From the NCBI RefSeq assembly GCF_900964775.1, contig NC_041807.1, positions 38,214,013 through 38,278,012 of the forward strand: 64,000 nucleotides of DNA. Direction: 5' to 3'. The notes under the pieces were generated by a model. It was not told the origin of the DNA and made no database searches. It saw only the letters and a list, made by a program, of their open reading frames with translations. Each line of letters opens with the position of its first letter. Position 1 is the stretch's first letter. Source of the DNA: Scleropages formosus. Lineage: Eukaryota > Chordata > Actinopteri > Osteoglossiformes > Osteoglossidae. Below are positions 22,905 through 34,900 of this stretch, in pieces. A program made the position numbers and the translations under genes.

Positions 22905-23104
22905 GGGTGAAGTGACGCAGCGGGTTTGGCCTGTTCCTGCGCTCTGGTGGGTCTGGGGTTCGATTCTTGCATGGGGTGCCTTGCGATGTACTGGCTTCTC
23001 GTCCTGGTGTGCCCCCCTCCGCTTGTGTTGCTGGGTTAGGCTCCGGTTCACCGCGCCCCTGTTTGGGTCAAGCGCTTTCTGTCTGTGTGTGTGCGCGTGC
23101 ACGC
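22905..23104 (+). mobile_element. tRNA-derived SINE (diverged subfamily)
   Basis: A GTGACGCAGCGGGTTTGGC head, GGTTCGATTC B box, the usual SINE body and a (GT)n end. It is more diverged than the 16.8 kb copy and is shared with unit 2 (54,128-54,325), so it predates the duplication. Confidence 0.8.
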
Positions 23105-23250
23105 ATTGATTTACAGCCCTTCTTTGCTGTAACGAAGCTTTTTTTTTTTACACGACTTATTCGAAATCCGGCAAGATGCGCTACATTTGTACATGATATT
23201 AAGAGGAAGAGACATGGCTGTACCTGTGTGTGATTCATAAGTAAACCTAG

Positions 23251-23458
23251 TGTTGTGTTTACTCAATAAACACACTGAGAATGATATTGTTAACTGGCAC
23301 GTAGCCTCGTTTAATGTTCACGCTGGGTTTTCACAACCATGTGCTTTTTTACGTATCTCCGCTAAATCCGCTTCCTTGCTGCCTAGGTATCCTTCCTGTA
23401 CCTACCGAACACATCTGCCCTCTATAGGTAATAACAGAAACAACAACTGATCACCACA
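23251..23458 (-). repeat. Gypsy 3' LTR
   Basis: Begins TGTTGTG and ends CACCACA on the plus strand. A polypurine tract (read on the minus strand) abuts its inner edge at 23,459-23,478. Confidence 0.92.
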
Positions 23459-26400
23459 TCCCCTTTCCTTTGAAAGTAGAAACCTTAATAAACAGAACTA
23501 AAACATAATAGATACTATATTACAACAGATAGCCAAGTATTACAGAAACCATAAAATTTCAAAATTATACATATTCTATATGCACAAATGCCACAGAAAA
23601 CAAGCATCTACAAATTAAGTCTGTCGGGTTTCTTTATGGTTCGCAGTGATCTTCTTAGTACCGGAGGATCACTCGTCCCGGCAGAGTGATCATTGTCAGG
23701 TGCTATGGACGAGGAAGCCTGTGTACTCAAAGGCACTTGATCCTGTGATGAGGCTTGAACCTCTTCTCTCTGAGGATCATCCAATGGTTGGCTTGTTTCT
23801 TGTGTCTTGAGAAGACTCCTACGATTTCTCCTGAAGACCTGCCCATTTTCTGCTCTAACCACGTATGATCTCGGATTCACTTCTTCCAGCACAACAGCTT
23901 CCCTGTCCCAGTGGTTTGAATCCCCAAACCTGACAACGTCATACTTTGATAACGGTTCCAGTCTTTTGGTATTTTTGTCGTAGTTTGTCTTCTGTCTCTG
24001 TTGTAGAGCTTTTTGTTTCATTGCGATGTCCTTTATTACATCTTGTTTCATGTCACCTCTGTAAGGAAGTGTTGTCCTGATTTTGCGACCCATCAAGAGT
24101 TCTGCAGGAGATGCACCATGTTCCAGAGGCGATGCGCGATAACTCAGAAGAGCTAAATATGGATCTGATTTGCTCTCTGATGCCTTCTTGAGCAATTGCT
24201 TCACAATGTGCACTCCTTTCTCCGCCTTCCCATTGGACTGAGGAAACTGAGGACTTGAAGTCACATGCTGGAAATCATAGTGAGCAGCAAAGTCCTGAAA
24301 CTCACTTGAACTGTAACAAGGACCATTGTCACTCATCACCACAGTCGGAATGCCATGCCTGGCGAAAACAGATTTCATGTGCTGTATCACACATGCACTC
24401 GAAGAATTGGACAACAGTGCTATCTCAGGGTAACTGGAAAAATAGTCCACTACCAAAAGGTAGTCCTTCCCATTGAAATGGAACAGATCAGTACCCACCT
24501 TTTGCCATGGATACTTACTTAAGTCCACTGTGATCAAGGGCTCTCTTGCCTGCTTGTTCTGATGTTTGAGACAAATTTCACACGTACTGACCATTTTCTC
24601 AATGTCAGCATTCATTCCCGGCCAATATATTGCATCCCTTGATCTTCTCTTGCATTTCTCTATTCCAAGATGTCCTTCATGTATCCTGCAAAGCATTTCC
24701 TTTCTCAGGACCTGTGGAATTACAATTCTGTTTTGTCTCAACAGAAAACCAATTGCTACACTGAGCTCGGCTCAAACATTGTAGAACTGTGGACAGGAAC
24801 TCTTGACCCATCCATTGTTCAAATTTGTAATCACCGTCTGCAGAATTGGATCTTTTCTCGTCTCTTCAGCTATTTGCTTGGACTTCTGATCAGACACTGG
24901 AAGGCTTTCCACAACAAGATTCACATGCATGTCCACATCAACTTCAGTAGAGCTCACTTCATGCGATTCGCATGCTGATGGTGCGCGAGACAATGCATCA
25001 GCTAAGACAATGTACTTCCCTGGAGTGTACACTAGTTCAAAGTCATAACGCTGCAGTCTCATCATTAGACACTGAATGCGTGGAGACATCTCATTCAGAT
25101 TCTTTCGAATGATTGCTATTAAAGGCTTGTGATCTGTTTCAGCAGTGAATGATGGTAAACCATATACGTAGTCATGAAATCTCTCAAATCCAAACACAAG
25201 TCCCAAGCACTCTTTCTCTATCTGAGCATATCGGCTTTCAGATTGCGACATTGTTCTGGAGGCATAAGCTACTGGTTTCCAGCCGTGAGCCTCTTCTTGG
25301 AGCAAGACTGCGCCTAGCCCATATTTTGATGCATCTGTGGAGATTTTGATCTTCTTGGACGCATCAAAGTATACAAGAACTGGTGCCGTTGTCAACGTTG
25401 ACTTGAGGATATTCCATTCTTCCTCATGCTTGCTTGTCCATCGAAACTCGTTTTTGTGACTCAGCAGTTCCCTGAGTCTAGCTGTTTTCGTGGAGAGATT
25501 TGGAATGAATTTACCAACAAAGTTCACCATCCCCATGATCCGCAGCACACCTTTCTTATCCACTGGACTCGGCATGTCAAGGATTGCCTGTATTTTACTT
25601 CTATCAGGCCCTACACCATGCCCTGACAACTTGTCGCCCAGAAAGGTAATTTCAGTTACACCAAACTGACACTTGGCTTTGTTGAGTCGCAGTCCATATT
25701 CCCTAATTCTGAGAAGTAGCTTCAGAAGCCTCTCATTGTGCTCCTGTAACGAGGATCCCCATACCACTATGTCATCAACATATGCACGAACTCCACTAAG
25801 CCCTTCTATGATGTGCTCCATGGCACGATGAAAGATTTCAGATGCTGATATTATGCCAAAGGGGAGTCGTAGGAAGGAATAACGTCCAAATGGTGAGTTG
25901 AATGTGCAGTATTTGGTGCTGTCCTCGTGAAGTTTTAATTGCCAGAACCCTTGAGAAGCATCAAGTTTGCTGAAATATTTAGCACCAGCCATCTCACTGG
26001 TAATCTCCTCACGCTTTGGAATCTGGTAATGCTCTCTTCTTATATTCGCATTTAAATCTCGAGGATCCATGCATATCCTCAAATCACCATTCTGCTTCTT
26101 CACACAAACCATGGAGTTCACCCAGTCTGTGGGTTCCTCCACTTTCTTTATAACTCCCAGAGCTGTCATCCTGTCAAGCTCCTTTTTAGTTTATCTTTTA
26201 GTGGTGCTGAAACTCTTCTTGGAGCATGTATCACAGGCTGAGCATCTTCTCTAAGCTGAATTTTGTAAGTGAATGGGAGAGCTCCCAGCCCCTTGAAAAC
26301 ATCCTCAAATTTGCAGACAATATCATTTGGAGTTTCCTGTTGTGCCAATGCTACATCATGACTATTGATGCAATACATTCGCTTGACCAATCCTAACTCC

Positions 26401-27641
26401 TCACAGGCTTTGTCACCAAGAAGGGAGTGATGATCATCTGGGACTACAACAAAGACAAGGCGATGAATTTTGCTCTTTACACGTACTTTGAGTCTACACA
26501 CACCTTGAGTCTTTATGTCCTGCCCGTTGTAAGCTTTAAGCGACACTGGACTTTTCCGAATGTGAGGTCTAATTTTCATCTCCCTTATGTCACTTGTGCT
26601 TATCAGATTGGCCTTAGCTCCAGTATCAAGTTTCAGTGAGACAGTGGACCCATTTATTTCTAATGACACAATCCATTTATCCCCAGACACACTGTCCACC
26701 TTTGAGACATTTTCTTCTTCACTCTCATTGCAGCGCCGAACACTTTCTGTATCACCGTTGATCATCCCCACAAAGAAAGTCTCTGACAATTCTGTCTCTT
26801 CCACAGCATGCACATTTGTTGTTGACTTCGACTTATTCTTTTTTGAGAAACATTGTTTGGCAAAGTGGTTCATACCTTTGCATTTTGCACATTGCTTCCC
26901 ATAAGCCGGGCATCGCCTGGGTTGATGCACCGAACCACATCTTTTACAACTGAATGCCTCAGTGCCTGTCCTCGGCGTGGATCGTGCACTTCGCTTCTTC
27001 ATTTGTGGAGTAACAGCGCCGACTACTGGACTGTCAGGAACAGCAGCGCTCACTTTGTCACCGAAAGCTTTCGAATGCAGCAAAGCAAGTTCACTCGCAT
27101 GACAAATCTTGACAGCATCATCCAACGTTAGCTCCACTTCCCTAAGCAGTCTTTCCCTCACTTTCTTCTCGTGAATGCCAAAGACAATTTGATCCCTAAT
27201 CAGCGAATCAGTCAAAACACCAAAGTTGCACGTTCTCGCTTTTAGCTTCAGGTCAGTTAAGAAAGAGTCGAAGCTTTCTCCTTGAATCTGAACACGCGAG
27301 CGGAACACATACCTCTCGTACGTCTCATTTTTCTTGGGCGAGCAGTGCTCGTCAAATTTCCTGACGACTTCCTCAAAAACCTCTCCATCCCCAGGTCTTG
27401 CGAATGTGAAGGTGTCGTACACGTCTAGTGTCTGAGGTCCAGCCACCGTCAGAAGCAACGCAATCCTTCGCGCATCTGGCTTGTTATCCAGCCCAACCGC
27501 TTGCATATACAGCGAGAATTGCTGCTTGAACGCCTGCCAGCTGCTGTCGACGTTCCCGGTTAGTTTCAAGGACTCAGGTGGTTTAACAGCATCCATCGTA
27601 ATCCCCGCGGTTGTCAGCTGCTCAGAGCACTCCTGGTACCA

Positions 27642-27848
27642 TGTTGTGTTTACTCAATAAACACACTGAGAATGATATTGTTAACTGGCACGTAGCCTCG
27701 TTTAATGTTCACGCTGGGTTTTCCCAACCATGTGCCTCTTTCGTATCTCCTCTAAATCCGCTTCCTTGCTACCTAGGTATCCTTCCTGTACCTACCGAAC
27801 ACATCTGCCCTCTATAGGTAATGACAGAAACAACAACTGATCACCACA
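27642..27848 (-). repeat. Gypsy 5' LTR
   Basis: About 97% identical to the LTR at 23,251. The tRNA-Leu(UAA)-type primer-binding site lies directly inside it, at 27,628-27,641. Confidence 0.92.
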
Positions 27849-27929
27849 CCTAGTTAGTTACTTTCCACTTGAGGCACCGATGTTCATCGCTCGAGTAGGT
27901 ACATAAACGAAGGATAGAATAATCCTGGT

Positions 27930-28135
27930 AACACACTGGGTTAAAGCCGCTTGTGTCCTGAGCAGGGTCGCGGCCAACCGGAGGCGGAGCCTAACGCGGC
28001 AACAGAGGGCGCAGGGCTGGAGGGGACACACCCAGGATGGGACACCAGTCCGTGGGGCACCCCAAGCGGGACTTGAACCCCAGACCCATGGGAGAGCAGA
28101 TCTTGGCCAAACCGCTGCGCCGCCATGCCCCCAAC
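27930..28135 (-). mobile_element. tRNA-derived SINE (older subfamily)
   Basis: On the minus strand: a GGCGCAGCGGTTTGGCCAAG head and a GGTTCAAGTCC B box, then the body shared with the other SINEs. Shared with unit 2 at 54,836-55,035. Confidence 0.8.
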
Positions 28136-28189
28136 ACAAAACCTTTAGTGAGCGTAATACTATATGCATTATTTGCAATTTATCTGGGG

Positions 28190-28400
28190 ATGATCATAAA
28201 CATAAAGTTACGATGCATGAATATGTACACGAGTTGGCGAAGTGAGTCCGGAAAAGATGAGTTTTCAGACCCTTGAATGTAGGCAGAGATTCAGCAGTTC
28301 TGAGTGAGAGGAGGGAGGTCGTTGCATCAAAACGGAGCCAGAACCGAGAACTTCCACGCTTTACCTGTCGTGCGTGGGACACCAAGCGAGCAGCGTGTGT
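28190..28400. repeat. Interspersed repeat fragment shared by both units
   Basis: The minus strand encodes the phrase SLRTAESLPTFKGLKTHLFR. This resembles a peptide that recurs in fish repeat-derived frames, and a related piece lies at 5,210-5,340. Near-identical copy at 55,090-55,320. No intact gene. Confidence 0.4.
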
Positions 28401-28484
28401 GTGTGTGTGTTTGCTTCCAAACCAAAATATTCTCTTTTCAGTGCCCCTTTCTATCTGTTTTTTAACGCTCAGTGTTTAAGTGCG

Positions 28485-28682
28485 ATGGGGGGGCGTGGTG
28501 GCACGGTGGATTGGACCGGGTCCTGCTCTCCAGTGGGTCTGGGGTTCGAGTCCCGCTTGGGGTGCCTTGCGACGGACTGGCGTCCCGTCCTGGGTGTGTC
28601 CCCTCCCCCTCCGGCCTTATGCCCTGTGTTACCGGGTTGGGCTCCGGTTCCCTGCGACCCCATATGGGACAAGAGGTTCAGA

Positions 28683-28737
<55 letters not shown>
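28485..28737 (+). mobile_element. tRNA-derived SINE with long (GT)n tail
   Basis: A GGCGTGGTGGCACGGTGG head, GGTTCGAGTCCC B box, full body and a (GT)n run at 28,685-28,735. The copy in unit 2 (55,386-55,615) has a shorter GT run, so the microsatellite has changed length since the duplication. Confidence 0.88.
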
Positions 28738-28740
<3 letters not shown>

Positions 28741-29066
28741 TTAGTGTGAAGGTAATAACTGTCATGTGGATTAAAACTGTGTTCTTTATGTGAGAAAAGG
28801 TGGGTTAGGGCTCATCTTCAAATCTATAATTCTGTTCTCTTCTGATTCTATATGCAGCTACTTGTTACCCCCTGTGGACTCAGACGGTACTCAGAGACTC
28901 TAACCGTTTCTCTCTCTGTCGGAGAAAAGCACTTTTGTGACCCTGAAGTGTACGTCACTTTAGAGCCCTGACACTGACCCCCCCCCCCCCCCCCCCCAGA
29001 ACAGTGTGGCCTGTTGTCCTGGGGATCCATTCAGTACATCATATAACATTCTGCTTTCTATTGTAG

Positions 29067-29432
29067 GAACAGACTGTATTGAAACTGTGTGAGAACAGAC
29101 ATGAAATATTTTATTTAGATCCATGTTCATACTGTACTCAGCACACAGTAAATCTGTCCCTGTTACAACTGAGCTGATTCTGAAATGAAAAGGTACCAAT
29201 GTAAAGTTCCTGCTTGCATTTTTGTATTAAACAGGATGATCTTTATTCTGTTTTCACAGTTGAATCCACAGGACTTCCTACTGTCAAACCAGGACACAGT
29301 CCATCTTATTCTGAATGTGGACAGAACAGTCCTGGTGCTCTTATAGCTGGGATTACAGGTGGACGTGTTCAAGAAATGGTACCAGTAATAGAAGCAGGAT
29401 GGGCATCTACAAAATCGATCTCATTCAATCAG
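29067..29432 (+). pseudogene. Decayed TNFRSF receptor remnant (exons 5 and 6)
   Basis: After an acceptor (ttgtag) at 29,067, the sequence gaacagactgtattgaaact resembles exon 5 of the receptors (GTEYNDTVCENC) but lacks its cysteine pattern. At 29,260-29,432 an exon between ttttcacag and gtaaaa encodes ESTGLPTVKPGHSPSYSECG and then LIAGITGGRV. This is the exon 6 start with the membrane segment no longer hydrophobic. Both pieces recur at 55,934-56,295. They are probably the 3' remains of an older receptor copy, possibly the one whose first exon survives at 18,876. Confidence 0.65.
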
Positions 29433-29748
29433 GTAAAAAAAACAAGGTTATATTTTATCTTTGCAGATTTCACTGAAAAGAAGTTAAAAGATGAGAATGA
29501 ATAAAATGACTGAGACCCAAAATAGATACTGGAAAATAATGTTATGTTCTTGTCTTCACGCTGAAGCGGAATGTAACCAATTGTATGTAGTCGTATACGT
29601 TTACTAGAGAACATACAGTACTTGAAGTAAACATTAAATATTGGGTCGTATTATGGCTGTTTATAATTGATTTCATTTTAATATGTTAACAGATTATACC
29701 TGTCATTATTTATGCCTAATTTGACTGCAACACTTATTTTCTCTTCAG

Positions 29749-31588
29749 ATATGGATGATATTTCTTCTGACTGAGCCATGCAGTCCCAGTTCTGCCTGTG
29801 GTTGGGCTCAATATGAAATAGATGGAAGATGTTGCACCAAGTGTCCACCTGGTAAATCACATTTTGCAGTTGCACATCAGACTTCCTGGATTACTGACCA
29901 TTTTCTCCTGGAAACAGTGTTATATGAAACTGAGAAATTTTCCCGCTTTGTATTTTTCTTTAGGACATTATGTTTACAGAGACTGTACAACAACTGACAT
30001 CCCAGTGTGTCATCCATGTCCTGAATCCACTTTCACTGATAAACCACATGGACGTGATATTTGCAATCCCTGTACAGCCTGTAATAAAGGTGACATTTTC
30101 TTCTTCCAAAAGGAGTTCAACTTGTGCTTCTGTGAAACATGTATTAGTATTAGAAGATACTGTGTATTTAAGAAATGAAACAATTCTTGTACTTTTCTTG
30201 TCAGTCATAAAAGTGCTATTTTCATCTGCATTTCCCTAACAGATCTTGGTTTAAAGACAGTAAAGAAGTGTACAGCATCTTCAGACACAGTGTGTGGAGC
30301 CCTGGAAGGGAACTATTGTACTCATCCTTATGAGGGAGGATGTAGAGCAGCACAGAAACACACAACCTGCAAACCTGGACACTTCATCAAACACCCTGGT
30401 CTGACTGAACTTTGTCATGTTCTCGCTACTAACATTATGAACATTAAAATAAAACATTACAACATGTGTTCCTGATACCCTTTTGGTGATTTATATAATG
30501 CTCTTTATTAATTACTGTAGGAACAGAATATAATGACACCGTGTGTGAGAACTGCACTGAAAACTCTTACTCAAACGGATCGTCTACATTCTGTACACCA
30601 CACACACGGTAAGTCTGTCCCTGTTTTTTCCTTTTGCCTGTAGTTTTTTATTTTATGCAATTAAATAAAATCACAAATAGAGAATTCCCAGTTTGAGTTT
30701 TTCTGTTAATTTTCATTTAATAAAAACAATTTTTTGTATCTCTTCACAGCTGTGAATCCAAAGGACTTCCCACAGTCAAGCCAGGAGACAGCATGTCTGA
30801 CTCTGAATGTGGGGAGAATAGGGGTCATATGATAGCTGGGATTGTAGTTGGAATAATTTTATTGTTAGCAATAGGAGGAGTAGCACTGTACAAATCAGGG
30901 TTCTGTCCAAAGAAAAACAACTCCAGTAAACCAGGTAAGACAATAGTAATGACTTTGTATATAGAAAGCATGTCCATTTAAAATTAACCAAATTTAAATT
31001 AGGATCAGTTAACATTGAAATTAATGACAGACCAATACTTATAAATTTTTTTCCCTTTTTTTTTTTTTAGGGCCTGTAAAGAAGGATCAGGTTTGTTTTA
31101 TTATGTCTCAGTCTGTTTACTTTCTGATATTTCACAGCATATTTTACAGCAATCTTTACAGCATATCTGTTATCTGTAGACTATTCTAGATTAACTTTTC
31201 TTTAAATTTTTTAAACTGGTGCAGGTAACACATTCACTGTTCTGTTACAGGGAAACCCACTGCAACAATCAGAAGAAAATGGAATCGATCAGAAACGAGT
31301 GAGAAATTTTCTTATAAAATTGTTCAAACAAATGATTAATTGAATGTGTTGCTTTTAGTTAACTTTAAATTTTTGAGACTGGTGCAATTAACACATTCAC
31401 TGTTTTACTGCTACTGTTGCAGGAATGCTTACTGCAGCAATGAGAAGAAAATGGAATCATTCAGAAACAAGTGAGAAATTGTCTTATTAGACAATTATTG
31501 GTACAGTTAGTTACTAAACTTGTATTGTGTTGTTTGTATTTAAAATCTGTTTCTTTCCCCAGATTCCTGCTCAGATCTTAGGAAGGGG
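29749..31588 (+). CDS. TNFRSF14 (HVEM)-like receptor, copy 1; last exon split by a chromovirus
   Basis: Type I membrane receptor with cysteine-rich domains. Exons between clean AG/GT sites are 29,749-29,851 (leader and CRD1, YEIDGRCCTKCPPG), 29,964-30,089 (CHPCPESTF, CNPCTAC), 30,243-30,398 (GLKTVKKC, GNYCTHPYEGGC), 30,521-30,608 (NDTVCENC, sequons NCT and NGS), 30,750-30,934 (membrane segment MIAGIVVGIILLLAIGGVAL), 31,071-31,090, 31,251-31,298, 31,423-31,470 and 31,563 onwards. Phases agree throughout. The pattern CCxKCxPG...CxPCP...VCG...C matches HVEM-type receptors, which bind LIGHT/BTLA-type ligands and signal through TRAFs. Exon 31,423-31,470 duplicates the exon before it and brings an in-frame TGA, so the protein either ends there or skips it. 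The final coding exon is interrupted at 31,588 by the Sushi-type element. No separate first coding exon with a start codon was found; the third codon of the leader exon is ATG. Confidence 0.75.
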
Positions 31589-31921
31589 TGTCACGTTCCC
31601 CGCATCCGGCACATCGGCGACACCTGCCGTTCCCTGATGGGAACGACAATAAAGAGGGAAGCCGAGGAAGCCCGGACGCGGAACCTTGTTTTGCCTCCTT
31701 GTTTCCCTGCGAACCGTGTTACCGAGAGACCCATTCCGACTTCGACCCTTTGCCTGTTTCTTCCTGACCACGTTCTTTGCCTAGCCTTTTCTACGACGTT
31801 TGCTGATCGCCCGACCCTCGCCTGCCCCTCGACTACGATTATGGATTCTGATTCGGCTTCCGTGCACGTCAATCCGAACACTCTGCACTTGAGTCCGTCC
31901 GCGCTACGCGCAACCGTGACA
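31589..31921 (+). repeat. Sushi-type 5' LTR
   Basis: Starts TGTCACG and ends GTGACA. It contains an ATAAAG box at 31,648, about 30 bases before GCGGAACCTT (31,678-31,687). The exact complement of that decamer lies just inside the LTR at 31,923-31,932. Confidence 0.92.
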
Positions 31922-34900
31922 GAAGGTTCCGCCTGCTACCAGGACTCAGCAGAGTATGCGCAACTGCGCACAGCGCTCACCAAGCAAGGCGAGTTTCTGG
32001 GAGCGCAATACCAGTCATTGCAGCGCCTGCAAGAAAGGATTGACGGATTAATCCAGGCCCTCCAGAAAGGAGATATTCTCAGACCCGAATTCCAGGGTGC
32101 ACCCGTGACTCCTACTGAGCCTGCCCCGCCCACATCCCCCGAGGCATCGGGGACGGCCACGAGGATCGCGACCCCAGAGAGGTATGACGGTTCGCCCGAT
32201 CAATGTCAGGACTTTCTGATGCAGTGAGAGTTGGTTTTTGAGTGTTCTCCGCGCATGTATCAGACGGACGCAGCTAAGATCGCCTTTGTCTTGTTGTTGT
32301 TAACCGGTCCAGCCCGGGCGTGGGCCGCCGCTGGGTGGCGCACTCGCCCCAGAACTACCTATGACATTTTCCGCGAGAAGTTCGAAGCGGTTTTTGACCA
32401 CCCGCACGCGGAGCGCGCGGCGGGTAATTATCTCATGCGTCTCACCCAGGGAAATAGAAGCGTGGCTGAGTACGCTCTTGAGTTCAGACCCCTCGCGGCC
32501 AGGAGTGGCTGAAACTCCCCTGCCCTCCTCACCTGCTTCTTCGAAGGGCTGAATCCCCGGATCCAGGACGAGCTCACGTACAGGGGTGAGGAGGGGGACT
32601 TCGACCGGTTTGTGGAGACAGCCATCACCATCGACAATCTTGGCAGGAGTCGACAACCCCTGGGGACCAGTCCAGCGGAGGACCGGCTCAGGAAAGAAGA
32701 AAGGAGACTGCGCCAGGTGGGGAGACTGTGTCTCTATTGCGGGTCCCCGGAGCATCTTCGTGCCGCGTGCCCCGAGCGACCACCTCAGGGGACCTCCACA
32801 GAAACAAAGGCGAGTTCAGGGGAGCACCGGGGACAGCTATGTCTGCCGGTGAGTCTTTCCTGGGGGGCCAGCCGGGTGCAGACGAGCGCCCTCATAGATT
32901 CCGGAGCCGCAGGCTGTTTTATGGATGTAAGCTTTGCCCAAGCGCACCATGTCCCTATTAAAACATGTGAGGTCACCCTGAGTGTGAAAGCCCTGGATGG
33001 TCAACCCTTGGGTGATGGGATGGTTGATACCCGGACGGCACCTCTCTTGCTTGAAACAAGCGCGTGTCACCACGAGAAACTCACCTTCTTTCTGATCCGA
33101 GCTCCAGACACCCCTATCATTTTAGGTTACCCCTGGTTGGCACGACATGACCCCGTCTTCAGGTGGAGTACCAAGGAGCTGGTTTCTTGGGGAGGATCCT
33201 GTCACGCATCTTGCCTCACACTTCCTTGCCGGGCCACGTCGGTGGAAGGGGTAGAGGGCCTTTCCCCGCCGGTCATACCCCTGGACTATGAGGATCTACG
33301 AGAGGTCTTCAGCAAGGTCCGCGCCGCCGAACTGCCTCCTCACCGGTCCTGGGACTGTGCTATTGACCTCTTGCCGGGTGCCACACCACCTCGGGGTCGG
33401 GTGTATCCCCTGTCGTTGCCGGAACAACGGGCCATGCAGGAGTACATCAGGGAGGCCCTCGAAGCTGGCCTGATCCGGCCGTTGACATCACCAGCGGCGG
33501 CGGGGTTCTTCTTTATCGGTAAGAAGGACGGGGGACTGAGGCCGTGCATAGATTACCGAGGGTTGAACGCTATAACTGTCAAGTACCCGCACCCCTTACT
33601 GTTGATCACCTCGACCCTGGAGGGGATCCATGGATCGACCTGGTTTTCCAAATTAGACCTCCGTAGTGCGTATAACCTCATCCGGATCCGTGAGGGGGAT
33701 GAATGGAAGACGGCCTTCTCCACTTCCCTAGGTCACTATGAGTACAGGGTCATGCCTTTTGGCCTAGCTAATGCCCCCTCAGTTTTCCAGGCCTTTCTGA
33801 ACCATGTGTTGGGCGATTTCCTTCATCACTGCGTCATCGTCTACCTGGACGATATACTGATCTACTCGAGGACCCGAGAGCAGCATATCCAACAGGTCCG
33901 GGCGGTCCTCAGGCGGCTCCTACAACATCAATTGTATGTCAAGGCAGAGAAGTGTGAATTTCACCAACGCCAAATCTCCTTCCTGGGCTACATCCTGAGC
34001 CAGGAGGGAGTCTCCATGGACCCCAGGAAGGTGAGTGCAGTGACCTCCTGGCCTCGACCCACCACGGTAAGGGCGCTCCAGCGCTTCCTTGGGTTCGCCA
34101 ATTTCTATCGTCGATTCATCCGTAATTTCAGCACAGTAGCCGCACCCCTTACCGCGTTAACTGCAAGCAAGGACCGAAGACTCCCTTTGGGGGCAGAGGT
34201 GGAGAAGGCTTTCCAGGAGCTAAAGACACGGTTCACCTCCTCCCCAGTGCTGAAGCAGCCGGACCCTTCCTTGCCGTTTGTGGTGGAGGTCGACGCCTCC
34301 TCGGTAGGGGTGGGTGCAGTCCTGTCGCAGCGGCAAGGGGACCCTCCCAAGTTGTACCCCTGTGCCGCCTTCTCCAGGAAGATGACCCCTGCCGAACGGA
34401 ATTACGACATTGGGAACCGGGAACTCCTTGCTATCAAGCTCGCGCTTGAGGAGTGGCGTCACTGGCTAGAGGGTGCAGTCCATCCCTTTGTGGTACTCAC
34501 AGACCACCGAAATCTGGAGTACCTAGAGACCGCAAAACGGTTGAACTCCCGCCAGGCCCGATGGGCCCTGTTCTTCACCCGTTTCCGCTTCACTGTTTCC
34601 TATCGACCAGGTTCCAAGAATGGGAAAGCTGATGCTTTATCGCGGGTTCATGACCCAGAACCACTGCCCCCCAACCCAGAGGAGATCCTACCCCAGGGAT
34701 GCGTGGTGGGTCCGGTCCACTGGCAACTCCTCCAGGACATCCAAGAAGCCCAGGATAGCGAGCCAGAACCGCCGGGGAGGCCAACTGACCATGTGTATGT
34801 CCCCAGTTCCTTCCGCGCAGCGGTGCTGAAATGGGCCCATGAGGCTCCGGAGGCCGGGCATCCCGGGATCCGACGTACCTTCTCCCTGGTCCAAGGACAG

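Larger units (their letters stand above)
23251..27848 (-). mobile_element. Ty3/Gypsy LTR retrotransposon (Mag/K02A2.6-like), nearly whole
   Basis: This is a fossil retroelement on the minus strand. LTRs of about 208 bases flank it, with a 5-base duplication CCTAG (23,246-23,250 and 27,849-27,853). From the 5' end (right side) the parts are: a primer-binding site TGGTACCAGGAGTG matching the 3' end of tRNA-Leu(UAA), gag with two zinc knuckles, an aspartic protease, reverse transcriptase with YVDD and RNase H, integrase with its HHCC finger, and a purine tract beside the left LTR. It looks nearly complete, with about two breaks. The LTRs differ at roughly 3% of positions, so it is young. Unit 2 preserves the empty site near 54,470. 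Confidence 0.92.
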
